A DNA stretch of 64,000 nt from Mesostigma viride (lineage: Eukaryota > Streptophyta > Mesostigmatophyceae > Mesostigmatales > Mesostigmataceae), in NCBI GenBank assembly GCA_009746045.1, contig RPFO01000090.1:1512689-1576688 (forward strand). The letters are read 5' to 3'. Each line of letters starts with the position of its first letter. Position 1 is the first letter of the stretch. The position numbers and the translations under genes were made by a program. The notes below the pieces were generated by a model. The model was not told the origin of the DNA. It searched no databases and saw only the letters and a program-made list of their open reading frames with translations. Below, piece after piece: positions 46,200-57,380 of the stretch.

Positions 46200-47160
46200 T
46201 CCCGTGGCCGCAGGCGTAACAGGGCTCGCCATGCACAGAGCGCGTGTGCATGCGCTCACCTGTCAGGCGGTTCAGGCGATAAATTGGATGGGGCGGGGGG
46301 GGCGCGACCCGCCCGAGCAGTGGGGGCCCGTACGCGCCGGGGCCCTTGCCGCAGGCGGCCCTACAGGGGATCGAGATGGCTTGCCTGTCGTTTGACCGCC
46401 GGAATGATGGGGATTCTGTAGCGGCCGTGATAATGCCGGCAGCAGGCGGGGGGGGCGGTATGCAGATCATGGAGCCCCCTACGAACGGCTTGAGGCCGCC
46501 CGCTTGGCGCCTTGCCTGGACCGGGAGAAGGGGGCCCAATGGATGTGATTGCGTTACTGCCGCCCTCGTGGGCAGCGATCATCAATGACGAGAACCAAAT
46601 GGTGCGAATGCTTCAAGTCCACGAGGAGGTGATGCTGGAGCAAACCCGTGTGCGTCGGGGATGCAGCATGGCGGAGCCGGTACGGGAACGTCTGCCGAGT
46701 GTGCATTGAGCGGAGAATCCTTCGAGGCTTCTTCGAGGATAAACCCGTGGTGGAGAATGGGACTTTTGGGGTTGGGAAGCCGGATGGTCGCCAACGGCTG
46801 ATCGTCGACATGCGGCCGGGCAACTTATTCCTGGTGGACGAACCGCAGCCCTTCTTACCACACCAGCTCGCGGAAATTGGTGTGCTTGCGGAGCTGGCCG
46901 TTCGTGCCGGTGAGCTGGTGTTCGGTGGGGTGTCCGACTTGGACTCCTACTAAAACCGGCTTTGCCTCCCTGCATGACTGGCTCCATGTTCCCCTCCCAC
47001 TGAGGACTTATGCTCACGTGACGCAGTCACGTGTCTATTAATTAGTTAATTAATGACTGGCTCCGGCGATACTGCGCCTGGCCGCCGGGATGGTTCGACT
47101 CGGTGGGTTTGGGTGGGCCACGACGACTGGTTTGGCCATGGATGCAGTGTTGAGTCGCTT
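46200..47160 (+). pseudogene. decayed reverse transcriptase fragment
   Basis: The clearest part, about 46690-46950, reads RRILRGFFEDKPVVENGTFG and then VGKPDGRQRLIVDMRPGN, followed by LVFGGVSDLDSYY with a stop in place of the second Tyr. Past a short insertion it resumes as LAPA-type sequence. These are the first RT motifs (KxDGxxRLIxDxRxxN and SDL). The family is not certain, but it is not the L1, Copia or CCHC-LINE type seen elsewhere here. Confidence 0.6.
46986..47052 (+). mobile_element. 67-bp retrotransposon tail (family III)
   Basis: It is flanked by perfect 12-bp repeats ATGACTGGCTCC (46974-46985 and 47053-47064) inside the RT fragment. It contains GGACTTATGCTCACGTGAC, the matching half GTCACGTG and a TTAATTA tail. 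Confidence 0.9.
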
Positions 47161-47244
47161 GCCTTCATAAACTAGTCATTCTTACTTGGTATGTCCTCCT
47201 CCACGATGTCTCCTCCCGCTCACCAGCCTCCGGCCCCCCGCTCT

Positions 47245-48068
47245 CTTCAGCGACTCACCAGCCTCGACCCCCGCTCTCTCCTCCCACTCACCAGCCTCGC
47301 CCCCCGCTCTCTCCTCCCACTCACCAGCCTCGCCCCCCGCTCTCCCCTCCCACTCACCAGCCTCGCCCCCCCTCTCCCCTCCCACTCACCAGCCTCGCCC
47401 CCCGCTCTCTCTTCCCATTCACCAGCCTCGACCCCCACTCCCTCCTCCCACTTACCAGCCTCGCCCCCCACTTCCTCCTCCCACTCACCAGCCTCGACCC
47501 CCGCTCTCTCCTCCCACTTACCAGCCTCGACCCCCGCTCCCTCCTCCCACTCACCAGCCTCGCCCCCCGCTCTCCCCTCCCACTCACCAGCCTCGCCCCC
47601 CGCTCTCTTCTCCCACTCACCAGCCTCGACCCCCACTCCCTCCTCCTGCACTCACCAGCCTCGACCCCCGCTCTCCCGGCCCTCCCATTCACCAGCCTCG
47701 CCCCCCACTTCCTCCTCCCACTCACCAGCCTCGCCCCCCGCTCTCCCCTCCCACTCACCAGCCTCGACCCCCACTCCCTCCTCCCACTCGCCAGCCTCGC
47801 CCCCCACTTCCTCCTCCCACTCACCAGCCTCGACCCCCGCTTTCTCCTCCCACTCACCAGCCTCGCCCCCCGCTCTCTTCTCCCACTCAGCAGCCTCGAC
47901 CCCCGCTCTCTCCTCCCACTCACCAGCCTCGACCCCCGCTCTCTCCTCCCACTCACCAGCCTCGCCCCCCGCTCTCCCCTCCCACTCATCAGCCTCGACC
48001 CCTGCTCTCTCCTCCCACTCACCAGCCTCGCCCCCCGCTCTCTCCTCCCACTCACCAGCCCCGCCATG
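47245..48068. repeat. 33-bp minisatellite, about 25 copies, proline-rich frames
   Basis: The unit reads CTCCCACTCACCAGCCTCG plus CCCCCCGCTCTC. As 33 is a multiple of three, two plus-strand and three minus-strand frames stay open for the whole array. One of them (47186-48127) gives 313 codons of PPTHQPRPPLS repeats, like a hydroxyproline-rich wall protein. No signal peptide or non-repeat domain supports a gene, so I list it as a repeat. Confidence 0.85.
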
Positions 48069-48375
48069 CACCCGCTCTGGCCAGTAGCCTAGTGGGATTA
48101 ACCTTGAACGATAACGTCCTGGGGTGATACTTATCCCTGGTATGCTGATAAAAACCATACAAGGCCTCAGCCAAGAAGATGGACCCTTCCATTCCATTCA
48201 TCAGTAGCCTGGCAGGGCCACAAGAACTTTGTGTATTTGAAGTACTAAGCTCTCATCCTTACCGACTGGGTGCATCCAGACGGATGGCACCGCAGCACAC
48301 CAAACCGCGTCCGCAGGCCGCAAATTTTGTGCATTCGTCCGATGTCAACACACCCACGCTGTCGTCCTGTAGACG

Positions 48376-49218
48376 CCATGCCACGCCACGCCACGCCACG
48401 CCACGCCACGCCGCGCCACGCCACGCCACGCCACGCCATGCCACGCCACGCCACGCCACGCCACGCCACGCCACGCCACGCCACGCCACGCCACGCCACG
48501 CCACGCCACGCCACGCCACGCCACGCCACGCCACGCCACGCCACGCCACGCCACGCCACGCCACGCCACGCCACGCCACGCCACGCCACGCCACGCCACG
48601 CCACGCCACGCCACGCCACGCCACGCCACGCCACGCCACGCCACGCCACGCCACGCCACGCCACGCCACGCCACGCCACGCCACGCCACGCCACGCCACG
48701 CCACCCCACGCCTCGCCACGCCACGCCACGCCACGCCACGCCACGCCACGCCACGCCACGCCACGCCACGCCACGCCACGCCACGCCACGCCACGCCACG
48801 CCACGCCACGCCACGCCACGCCACGCCACGCCACGCCACGCCACGCCACGCCACGCCACGCCACGCCACGCCACGCCACGCCACGCCACGCCACGCCACG
48901 CCACGCCACGCCACGCCACGCCACGCCACGCCACGCCACGCCACGCCACGCCACGCCACGCCACGCCACGCCACGCCACGCCACGCCACGCCACGCCACG
49001 CCACGCCACGCCACGCCACGCCACGCCACGCCACGCCACGCCACGCCACGCCACGCCACGCCACGCCACGCCACGCCACGCCACGCCACGCCACGCCACG
49101 CCACGCCACGCCACGCCACGCCACGCCACGCCACGCCACGCCACGCCACGCCACGCCACGCCACGCCACGCCACGCCACGCCACGCCACGCCACGCCACG
49201 CCACGCCACGCCACGCCA
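48376..49218. repeat. (CCACG)n pentanucleotide satellite, about 840 bp
   Basis: It is an almost pure array with a few variants (CCATG, CCGCG and a CCACC/CTCG cluster near 48703-48715). Reading frames of HATPR or AWRGV type on both strands are artefacts. Confidence 0.97.
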
Positions 49219-50667
49219 TGCCTACGTGCCACATGCCAGTGGAGCGATGCCGTAACAGCATGAGACATCAGTGCACACCAAGGAAGGGGGGCAGTATGTC
49301 ACGAGGAGGAGGCTGCCGCGTTGGGCAGCAAGCTATTCCGTGTATCAAGCACCACAGATCTCATGGCCACTGTCATGCCACCAGCCACATGCAATATGTA
49401 ACAATACGTTGCATAAGAATCTGCATGGAACTGCAAACTCGCGGCCGCTGGGCATAAACAGTGGAACAGCCTGCTGGCAATCAAGACCTGCATGCACAGG
49501 CGGGTGCGATAAGTGGCAGGGTGGCCGTCCAGGGAGTCCAAACAATAACATGTGGGGGGGGGGGGGGGGGGGGGGGGGAACAGGAAATCCAACATAGTTG
49601 AGCAACCTAACGTGGGGGCGGTAGGGCCGGGGATATAATGGGGGGTGCTAGGGGAAACGGGGCGGGACTGCGGGAGGAGGCCTGAGCCTAATGGTATGAA
49701 CTCCTCAGCAAATGTCATGTCCTGCCTCATTTGAGCAACCGCTAGGCATTTGAGCAAAGTCGAGCTGGCCACTGGCTCATCACGGCTCAAGCAAGCTTCC
49801 TTGTTGGCATTTACAGCTGAACAGTCTCTCCACTCCATGCTTCCCCTCGAAGAGCTTATCCGTTTCAGGATTTTAGAGCATGACATGCGCATCCTACCGC
49901 CGAAGGCATGCTTTACTTCGAGACTATCATGCCATGATGACTGATGCACCCTAACTGGAAAGCACGGTTGATGGATACTGGACATTTCCAAAAGACATTC
50001 TGACATTGTCACCGCGAGATAGGGAAACACAATACAAGTATTTGTGCTCCGCAACAATGTCCTGAATTTGGCGCACGTGTACCGATGTTGTCACTGAGAA
50101 CCTAGTAGAGTGGGCAGATGAAAGTGGATTGCCTTTAATTATAAGGAATTCTTCATTATTACCTGACACATCCTTCTTTACTAGAGACCGGTGCTGTCCT
50201 TATGCAGATTCCAAAGGCTTTTTAGATGATGACTTCTAAGCAGGAATGCGTGCTAGTTTTCCAGTCCGGCATTCATCCAATGAAATGACAGCGCAAGGCG
50301 GAGCCAATACGCCATCTAGGAGGTGAGGTCATGCTGCTCTAGAGCCCTCATCGCTCTTGATCTTGTCCAAGTTCTCCAAACTTATGTAGTCGACAGCGAT
50401 GCTGAAGTATGCGCGGCTCGATGTCTTTGAGGCTGCAGTCAGCGATCATCCATGGAAGGCAAACTCTGCATAGTTCCAGCATGCCGATGTCATAACTTTT
50501 GTAGCATGACGAAGAATGTGCCTAAACGAAAGTCGTGATATTTTTTACTGAACAAAATATTCTGGTCCTTCTTTTCCGCGGGCCCATGGCGGCCCGCCTC
50601 CTAAGCCCGGCCCCGACAACATTCTCTTGTCGCGTTATGCATTAAAAGGAAAAAAAAAGAAAGAAAG
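49219..50667. other. intergenic, with a poly(G) run at 49553-49578
   Basis: A 26-base poly(G) tract (minus-strand poly(C)) is present. Minus-strand frames at 49951-50169 and 49680-49930 have moderately coding-like composition but no family. A candidate minus-strand terminal exon at 50329-50432 is described under findings. Confidence 0.4.
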
Positions 50668-50779
<112 letters not shown>

Positions 50780-52443
50780 TAATAACCCACCAAAGCCCAA
50801 AGCGTGAACGTGCGAGAGCGTGCGCGCAGCCAGTGCAGCTGTCGGCAGCTACTGTCAGACTTTCAGCCTCGGACTGATGTTATTGTTGCCCACGTCAGCC
50901 TCGGGCTGATGCCTGGTGCAGTGGCGCCCACGTTATACTGCAACAGCTGGATTTGAACTCGCGGGGCGGCGCAGCGCGGCGCGGCGAATGGCATGATTCG
51001 AGCCCCCAGCCACGCCCCGGCTATCGCACGCGCGAGATTGCGAAGCGCGCGAGATTGCGAAGCGCAGAAGCTGCTGGAAGGGACTGGCGAAGGCTCAAAG
51101 CGTGAAGCCAAGGCTCCAAGCGGATGCACCTCGCGGCCTCGCACACGCGACATTTGTGCGGCTCGCTTGCACTCCACTGAAAAGGGATGAGTTGACGACA
51201 GCACCTAATATAAACGACTGTCGGTACTTGGCAGGTTTGCAGTTTGCAACAGAACTCCGGATTAATTTGCCCATAGCATGTATACCTACAGTAGCAGAGC
51301 AAGCCTCTCGTACCGGAGATCCTCATTTCACTAGCAAGGGAACCTTGTTCGCTTATTAAACAACATTTCCCCATTCTGGAATGTACGTTTCCTGCGTACA
51401 TGTGCATACCTTCTTGATGCATCATTACTTTCAGTTCTCACTTCTCTGCCTCCCCCCGAAGGATGAGTTGCCAGCAAATTTTTATTTGAAATGACTAGTA
51501 TAGCCGTAGGATATTGCAATTACCAATTCGGATCGCCCCGGCCCTTCATGTTTGTTTGCTGCTGCTCGGGATGCAGATAACCTCCCGCAGCAAGTAATGG
51601 CCTCCCCCAGCACAAGAACGGGGGCACAATTGGCATCGTCGCCAGCACCACCAATCCAGGCAAACGTCCAGGTTTGTACTATATGCCAGACGTTAGAAAA
51701 GCAGGCAGGAGAGGGCGGCTGCGGAGAGTCTGTCAGTAGCTAGAATGTTTAAAGACCTGTTGGTCAATGGCTAGACGATATAGGTCAGATCTAGTGCAAG
51801 GTGGGTAATGAAGGACTTCTACCCGCAAACGTACTAGTACTAAACCTTAACAGTCCTCTGGCGAGTCCGCAGCTGTACGCGTTAGCGGTGTTTGCCGACG
51901 TGGGATATGCATCGTGGTGAGGCACAGTTGTTGACCTCATCAATAGTTTTTCAGTTCTAGCCCTGCGTGTGGCATTTTCTTGTCATGTACATCCCATTTC
52001 ATTGCGCCGTGCTGCCATATTGTAGTCTGGTCATAAGAAATCGGCCGAAGCAAACGTGTCTCTCGCAAGCATGCAGCCGGCTTGTCCACCACGCCTTCCT
52101 CTGCCCCAACCCCACGCCCCCACCCATGGCTCAACCCCACCCCACCCACAGTTCTCCTCCCCCCTTCGTCATTCTCTATCCGCATGGCACTCACACGCTC
52201 TTGCTGCTTAGTGGCTGGTGGGGATTCTAGGTAGAAAAGTCACGTTGTTTTCAACCAAGAGCCAAGCTGAGTCGCAAGTTTGATGAGTTGACCAGGCATG
52301 ATGCCGTCATCAGGACAGGCATGGCATCTTCGGAAAGCATGTCAAGAACTGGAGTCTATTCCCATTCATCATTGTAGAGACTATGGTTGCTGCCACTGCC
52401 TCATATGAGATCGTTCCAATGCTTGGCCAGTGTTGGCTGAACT
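50780..52443. other. intergenic upstream of the LRR gene
   Basis: A GC-rich part at 50790-51180 holds two minus-strand B-box-like words (GAGTTCAAATCC near 50950 and GGCTCGAATC near 51000) without tRNA folds. The rest shows no supported gene and presumably includes the promoter of the gene at 52444. Confidence 0.4.
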
Positions 52444-54435
52444 ATGCCCTACCAATGTGCTGCTGCCGTATTGTATGTATGTATCATCAAACGGCAGGCC
52501 CCAGTTCACCGTGGTGTGACGCCAACGCCGCCAATGATGCCGCCACCTGTCCCGGATCACTCCCCAGTCAAGTCGGCAGCCACTGCGGCTGTGACGCTCG
52601 AACAGCTGGCCTGCGTGCCAGACATGGGCGATGCCATCATGGCTGACATCCCAATCATCCAGCGGGTGCGGCTTCGAGCATTAAGCCGCTCGCTCCTGTC
52701 GGCCGTGGACACGTCCCTAGCCGCCCAGAAACACATCGACCGCGGCCTTGACTTGAACACCGAGAGCGAGACCTGTGGCCTCGCGTTGCCCTGGCTGCTA
52801 AAAAAATGCCAGAGTCTCGAATCGCTGGACGTAGACCCAAGGTGGTTGCGAGGTGTGTCGGGGTCCGATGTACTGCGCGCGGTCGCGACCCACTGTTGCC
52901 GCCTGCAACGCCTTTCCATCCCCGAGTGCCGCATCTCCAATGCAGCGTTCTTGCGGGTGGCAGCCGCGTGCCGGGGCTTGCGCCAGCTCAACCTCTCTCG
53001 GTGCAGTGACATCACGGACGCCAGCATCACCGCGCTGGCACGCAACTGCCCGCTGCTGGAGCAGATCGACCTGTCCTACTGTTCCCGTGTGACAGACGCC
53101 GGTTTCATCGCGATCATATCTAGCTGCCAGCATCTGGTCCATCTCAACGGGGCAAACACTCGTATGGGTGACTCCAGCATGGACGCCATCGCGCAGCACC
53201 GCCCTGGCATGAGGCACCTGATCGTGGACGACCCTGATCGTGGATGGTCCAGCGGCCCTGTGACAGCTGCTGGCATTCTCGCAGTCTTGGATGCGTGCCC
53301 CGGACTGCAGCAGCTCTACGTCAACCTTGGCCGGATCAAGAGCGATCGAAAGCTCAACCAGGTGCTGCGCCGCGGACGCCCGCTGGCATCCCTGAGGCTG
53401 GTCGATGCCAGGGACATCACGGATATGGCGTTCGAGGATCTGGGTGACGGGTGCCAGGGACTCACGCAGCTCACGTTGATGTCGGGCTACGTGCCAATTT
53501 TCGGCGATCCCATCTGGGAGTCCGTGACAGACCGCACCTTGGCCTCCCTGGCTGGGAGCTGCCGCAGCCTGACCCACGTCGAGGTTGATGTGGAGTCCAT
53601 CGCGGGGACGGATGCCAGTTTGACCACCCTGGCGTTGAACTCGCCCGGGCTGAGGCACTTTTCTGTGCGGCGTTGGGCCGTCACAGACGCCGGCGTCAAG
53701 GCGCTGGCGTTGCACTGCCGTTTGCTGACGAGCCTCAGCATGCGGCTGTGTTGTGGCGTGAGCGCGGAGGGCATCTGCGAGCTCGTCTCGCTGTTGCCTG
53801 AGCTGGAGAGCCTGGATCTGAACGGGATGGCGGTTGGGAATGACACCATGTTTGCGCTGGGCGCCCATTGCAACAAGCTCGTGGAACTCGATGTTGGCTG
53901 CACCGTGTGCAATGATATTACTTCGCGACGTGGGAAGCTCACGGGCAAGATCAATGACCGTGGGCTGGCTGCGGTTTTGCAAGGGTGTCTCCGTTTGCGT
54001 GTATTGACAGTCGACAGTCGGGAGAAGATCACGGGAGATGCTTTTTCCACAGCCGAAGTTAGGTCTGGCCTGCAGCTGGAAACTCTGGACATAAGCAAGT
54101 GCACCGGTTTCACGGCAAAGGGGATTGTGGCGCTGGCGGCCAAGTGCAATCGCCTGCGTGATTTGGAACTTTGCGAGTGCCCTGGTGTGACAGATGATAG
54201 TGTCAAGGCAGTTGTATTGGGGTGCAAGGACCTTCAAAAGCTCAGCATCCGGGATTGTCCGGTCACGACCGAGGGCATGATGTTCATTATCAGCAGATCA
54301 CCTAACGTGCTGAAGAGGCTGGCCCTTTCAACCCGCGAGATTTCTTATAAAATTGCAGCGAGGCTGAAGGCGCATGGTTGGAAAGGCCAGAGGCATTGTA
54401 GGTACTACGAGGAAGGCTATGTTTACACACGGTAA
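52444..54435 (+). CDS. cysteine-type leucine-rich-repeat protein (F-box/LRR, AMN1-like)
   Basis: A single 663-codon reading frame. After about 60 residues of Pro-rich N-terminus and a helical segment (IPIIQRVRLRALSRSLLSAV) it is built of some 16-18 cysteine-containing leucine-rich repeats of about 26 residues. Examples are CRGLRQLNLSRCSDITDASI, CPLLEQIDLSYCSRVTDAGF and CNRLRDLELCECPGVTDDSV. These are typical of FBXL/Grr1/AMN1 proteins that recognise substrates for SCF ubiquitin ligases. I see no clear F-box, so the ligase link is inference. The start is uncertain: 52534 and 52624 (MGDAIMADIP) are in-frame alternatives, the last fitting the domain start best. A TGTAA word at about 54588 could be an algal-type polyadenylation signal. 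No intron is needed. Confidence 0.85.
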   Translation: MPYQCAAAVLYVCIIKRQAPVHRGVTPTPPMMPPPVPDHSPVKSAATAAVTLEQLACVPDMGDAIMADIPIIQRVRLRALSRSLLSAVDTSLAAQKHIDRGLDLNTESETCGLALPWLLKKCQSLESLDVDPRWLRGVSGSDVLRAVATHCCRLQRLSIPECRISNAAFLRVAAACRGLRQLNLSRCSDITDASITALARNCPLLEQIDLSYCSRVTDAGFIAIISSCQHLVHLNGANTRMGDSSMDAIAQHRPGMRHLIVDDPDRGWSSGPVTAAGILAVLDACPGLQQLYVNLGRIKSDRKLNQVLRRGRPLASLRLVDARDITDMAFEDLGDGCQGLTQLTLMSGYVPIFGDPIWESVTDRTLASLAGSCRSLTHVEVDVESIAGTDASLTTLALNSPGLRHFSVRRWAVTDAGVKALALHCRLLTSLSMRLCCGVSAEGICELVSLLPELESLDLNGMAVGNDTMFALGAHCNKLVELDVGCTVCNDITSRRGKLTGKINDRGLAAVLQGCLRLRVLTVDSREKITGDAFSTAEVRSGLQLETLDISKCTGFTAKGIVALAAKCNRLRDLELCECPGVTDDSVKAVVLGCKDLQKLSIRDCPVTTEGMMFIISRSPNVLKRLALSTREISYKIAARLKAHGWKGQRHCRYYEEGYVYTR

Positions 54436-55285
54436 CAGCCAGGGACGGTTATAATGAGCCTGAAAATGAGAAGCTGCCTGATGTCAGATTGAGACAATCA
54501 ATGCTAGACATGACAAACATGATCCCTTGCATTTACGATTGAAAATGCTTTGGTCTAGGAAAAGGGCTTGGTTTATCATTGACGTTGTAAAAGAGCACAA
54601 TGTTCAAGAACTGGGTGCAGAGGGACATGCATGCACACCAGAGGCAGGCCTCTCTTTTGTCCTGTATATCAATTAGACGACCAGCCCAGAAATCGATCGA
54701 TCGGGAGAATCGGGACCATGGTAGGTGTGCCGAATTGATGATGCAGCTATATAGAGGGCAGTGGGCCAACGTTCTGAAGTATGCATAACCTTGTGTCATG
54801 GGCAGTTTTTGTTTCTTTGTCCCATTTTACATTACATATTTTCAAAGGCAATCCGTGTCCATCATGTGATGCATCATGGCCAGGCTCCCTCCGCGTCCGG
54901 GACCGGGGAATGCGAGCATGATGCCATGGAGGGCAAACCAAGTCAGGCATTCATGACTATGGCGCGGCACAACTGTCCTGGATCGAGGCAATTGCCAGGC
55001 CTCGGAATAATGAATCCTGGTTACTCACCTGGCTGAAGGAAATGAGATGTCTGAAGTCCTCAGTTTCCCACCGGTTCCCATGTCATATATTGCTTAATGA
55101 ATCACGTGAAATTAAAGCAACCACAAAAAATTATCATCATTTCATGTCAGGATAGTTTCCAAGAGGGTGTGCATATGCTCTCTCTTTATTTGATAATGTC
55201 TTGGCAATGTTAATGCTGTGGGGTGCTATACCTCGTAACAGCGATTTGTGGTTTTCTTTTTCTGGTTCTCTGTCCACTCTCGCAG
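54436..55285. other. 3' flank of the LRR gene, no gene seen
   Basis: AT-rich and mixed sequence without a supported frame. Confidence 0.4.
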
Positions 55286-55949
55286 GGCGAGGGCGAGGGC
55301 GAGGGCGAGGGCGAGGGCGAGGGCGAGGGCGAGGGCGAGGGCGAGGGCGAGGGCGAGGGCGAGGGCGAGGGCGAGGGCGAGGGCGAGGGCGAGGGCGAGG
55401 GCGAGGGCGAGGGCGAGGGCGAGGGCGAGGGCGAGGGCGAGGGCGAGGGCGAGGGCGAGGGCGAGGGCGAGGGCGAGGGCGAGGGCGAGGGCGAGGGCGA
55501 GGGCGAGGGCGAGGGCGAGGGCGAGGGCGAGGGCGAGGGCGAGGGCGAGGGCGAGGGCGAGGGCGAGGGCGAGGGCGAGGGCGAGGGCGAGGGCGAGGGC
55601 GAGGGCGAGGGCGAGGGCGAGGGCGAGGGCGAGGGCGAGGGCGAGGGCGAGGGCGAGGGCGAGGGCGAGGGCGAGGGCGAGGGCGAGGGCGAGGGCGAGG
55701 GCGAGGGCGAGGGCGAGGGCGAGGGCGAGGGCGAGGGCGAGGGCGAGGGCGAGGGCGAGGGCGAGGGCGAGGGCGAGGGCGAGGGCGAGGGCGAGGGCGA
55801 GGGCGAGGGCGAGGGCGAGGGCGAGGGCGAGGGCGAGGGCGAGGGCGAGGGCGAGGGCGAGGGCGAGGGCGAGGGCGAGGGCGAGGGCGAGGGCGAGGGC
55901 GAGGGCGAGGGCGAGGGCGAGGGCGAGGGCGAGGGCGAGGGCGAGGGCA
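55286..55949. repeat. (GGGCGA)n hexanucleotide satellite, about 110 copies
   Basis: It is practically perfect over more than 650 bp, with one GGGCAA unit at the right end. Runs of three G every six bases make the plus strand a strong G-quadruplex former. Frames of RG, GE, RA, PR and PS repeats are artefacts. Confidence 0.97.
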
Positions 55950-56849
55950 AGGGCTTGATGTCACCATACAACACAGGTTTCCTGCGGCCTACTACGTGGT
56001 GGAGCTCGACGTTGCGGACATGCAGCGGTACGTAGCTCTGTATTATTCACGCACAAGACATGCATGAGGTACTTTTATTTGTATATGGATTGCATCTTGA
56101 GATCGCTAACGCTCGTATTATCTCGAGCAACTGGTGTTTGACTGTTCCGGTTATTCGGTATCTGGTATCCGGGATACGATGGGGTTTTAAAGGGCCTACC
56201 AAATAATTCGGCAAGTACATATCCGAAATTAAGTATTTGATATTATTCGCGGTACCCCTGTTTTTAGTGCTTTTCAGGGGCCTTGAGGGGTTTTCTAATG
56301 TCCATTATGACTACGTGGTATTGAATCCACACCATTTTCATGCCTTTGGCTACCTGATATGCCATTGTTGTCATGCCCCAATGAAGCCATACCGCTTGGC
56401 ACCCGCATCGAGTGATGGTATAAGGTAATGGTCATCCATACCTAGTGTTTATTATGACTGCATGAGCCTAAATAGCGAAAAGTAATCATTTGAAGCACGA
56501 TTATGTAAAGGCAGGACATTACCAAGCAATAGAAGGGTCATGCACTGGCATTCATTCATTGCCTTAACTGTTCACAAGCAACCAAGCAAGCACTTGCGCA
56601 CCGGCAGGTCCGAGGGTGGCAGGCTAGCTAGCACCACAGAGCACGTTACAGTGTTGATAAAAGCATCGAAATCCAAACAAGTGCTATGCGTGCTATTCAA
56701 ATGCATTAGATTAATCTCGTCACCGTCCACGCTTACCGTCGCCGGGCACATCACCATCGTCCCGCTCGTTGGGCTCAATCCAGCTCCCCTGCCGGGACTG
56801 CTGCTCGCGTGGCGCATACATACTCTGCCTCTTGTCCTTCCCCTTATTA
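55950..56849. other. intergenic, with one exon-like patch
   Basis: At 55979-56027 a GC-rich patch lies between AACACAG and GTACGT; see findings. The rest contains TTCGGTAT words like those at 300-480 and no supported gene. Confidence 0.35.
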
Positions 56850-57380
56850 AAACCGCTTGCATGGCCAGCCTTGCCTCCTTCTTGGAAACCTTGTGGTAGT
56901 GCAGGGCGGCCCTGTGGTAGTTGCGGGCAGGCCTTGGACCCCACTGGGACCCACTACCTGTCATGCATGGGTGGCCAGCAGAATCAGAATTGGTGCTAGT
57001 ACTTGCACACTGTTCTCCTGCAAAGGTGGTGCTCGCCATGGTCCGATCCGTTTTCCCCCAGACGCGATCCGGTCTGAGGATGCGGACGGCGCGGCTTTCT
57101 GTACTCCCCCAACCACCGACCTGACATCGTTGTTCTGGACTTTGAGGGAGGCGGCCGGCACTTGCTCATTGACGTTTCTGTGGCTCGCGGCCCCTTGGCT
57201 CTTAGCCATGTGGTTGGTGCATCCCAGGCGGCGGGCTACACGGCCGACGGCGCCGGATCGGGCTGAGCGGGCCAAGGTCACGGCCTATTATGGGGACGTC
57301 GGGCACCACTGCATGTGTGGTGCCCTTTGTCTTGGAGGAGTTCGGGGCCATGGGGACCCTGACCCGCCGGCTTCTTTAAC
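56850..57380 (+). pseudogene. LINE fragment: CCHC finger and restriction-like endonuclease
   Basis: The frame at 56769-56999 gives CGSCGQALDPTGTHYLSC (CX2CX9HX3C), followed in other frames by the CTPPTTDL/RPDI-type region, DFEGGGRHLLIDVSVARG and VPFVLEEFGAMG. A CCHC finger followed by a PD...D endonuclease fold is the C-terminal signature of early-branching LINEs (R2/CRE type). Several frameshifts are present, and the 3' part is missing. Confidence 0.68.

Noticed and set aside
48179-49457. Frames of HATPR and AWRGV repeats up to 395 codons
   Set aside because: A 5-bp satellite without stops is open in every frame, and no non-repeat domain is attached.
50940-51010. tRNA gene on the minus strand
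   Set aside because: Two B-box-like words occur, but no acceptor, D or anticodon stems can be formed around them.
55137-56067. RG, GE, RA, PR and PS repeat proteins
   Set aside because: They are artefacts of the GGGCGA hexamer in all frames.
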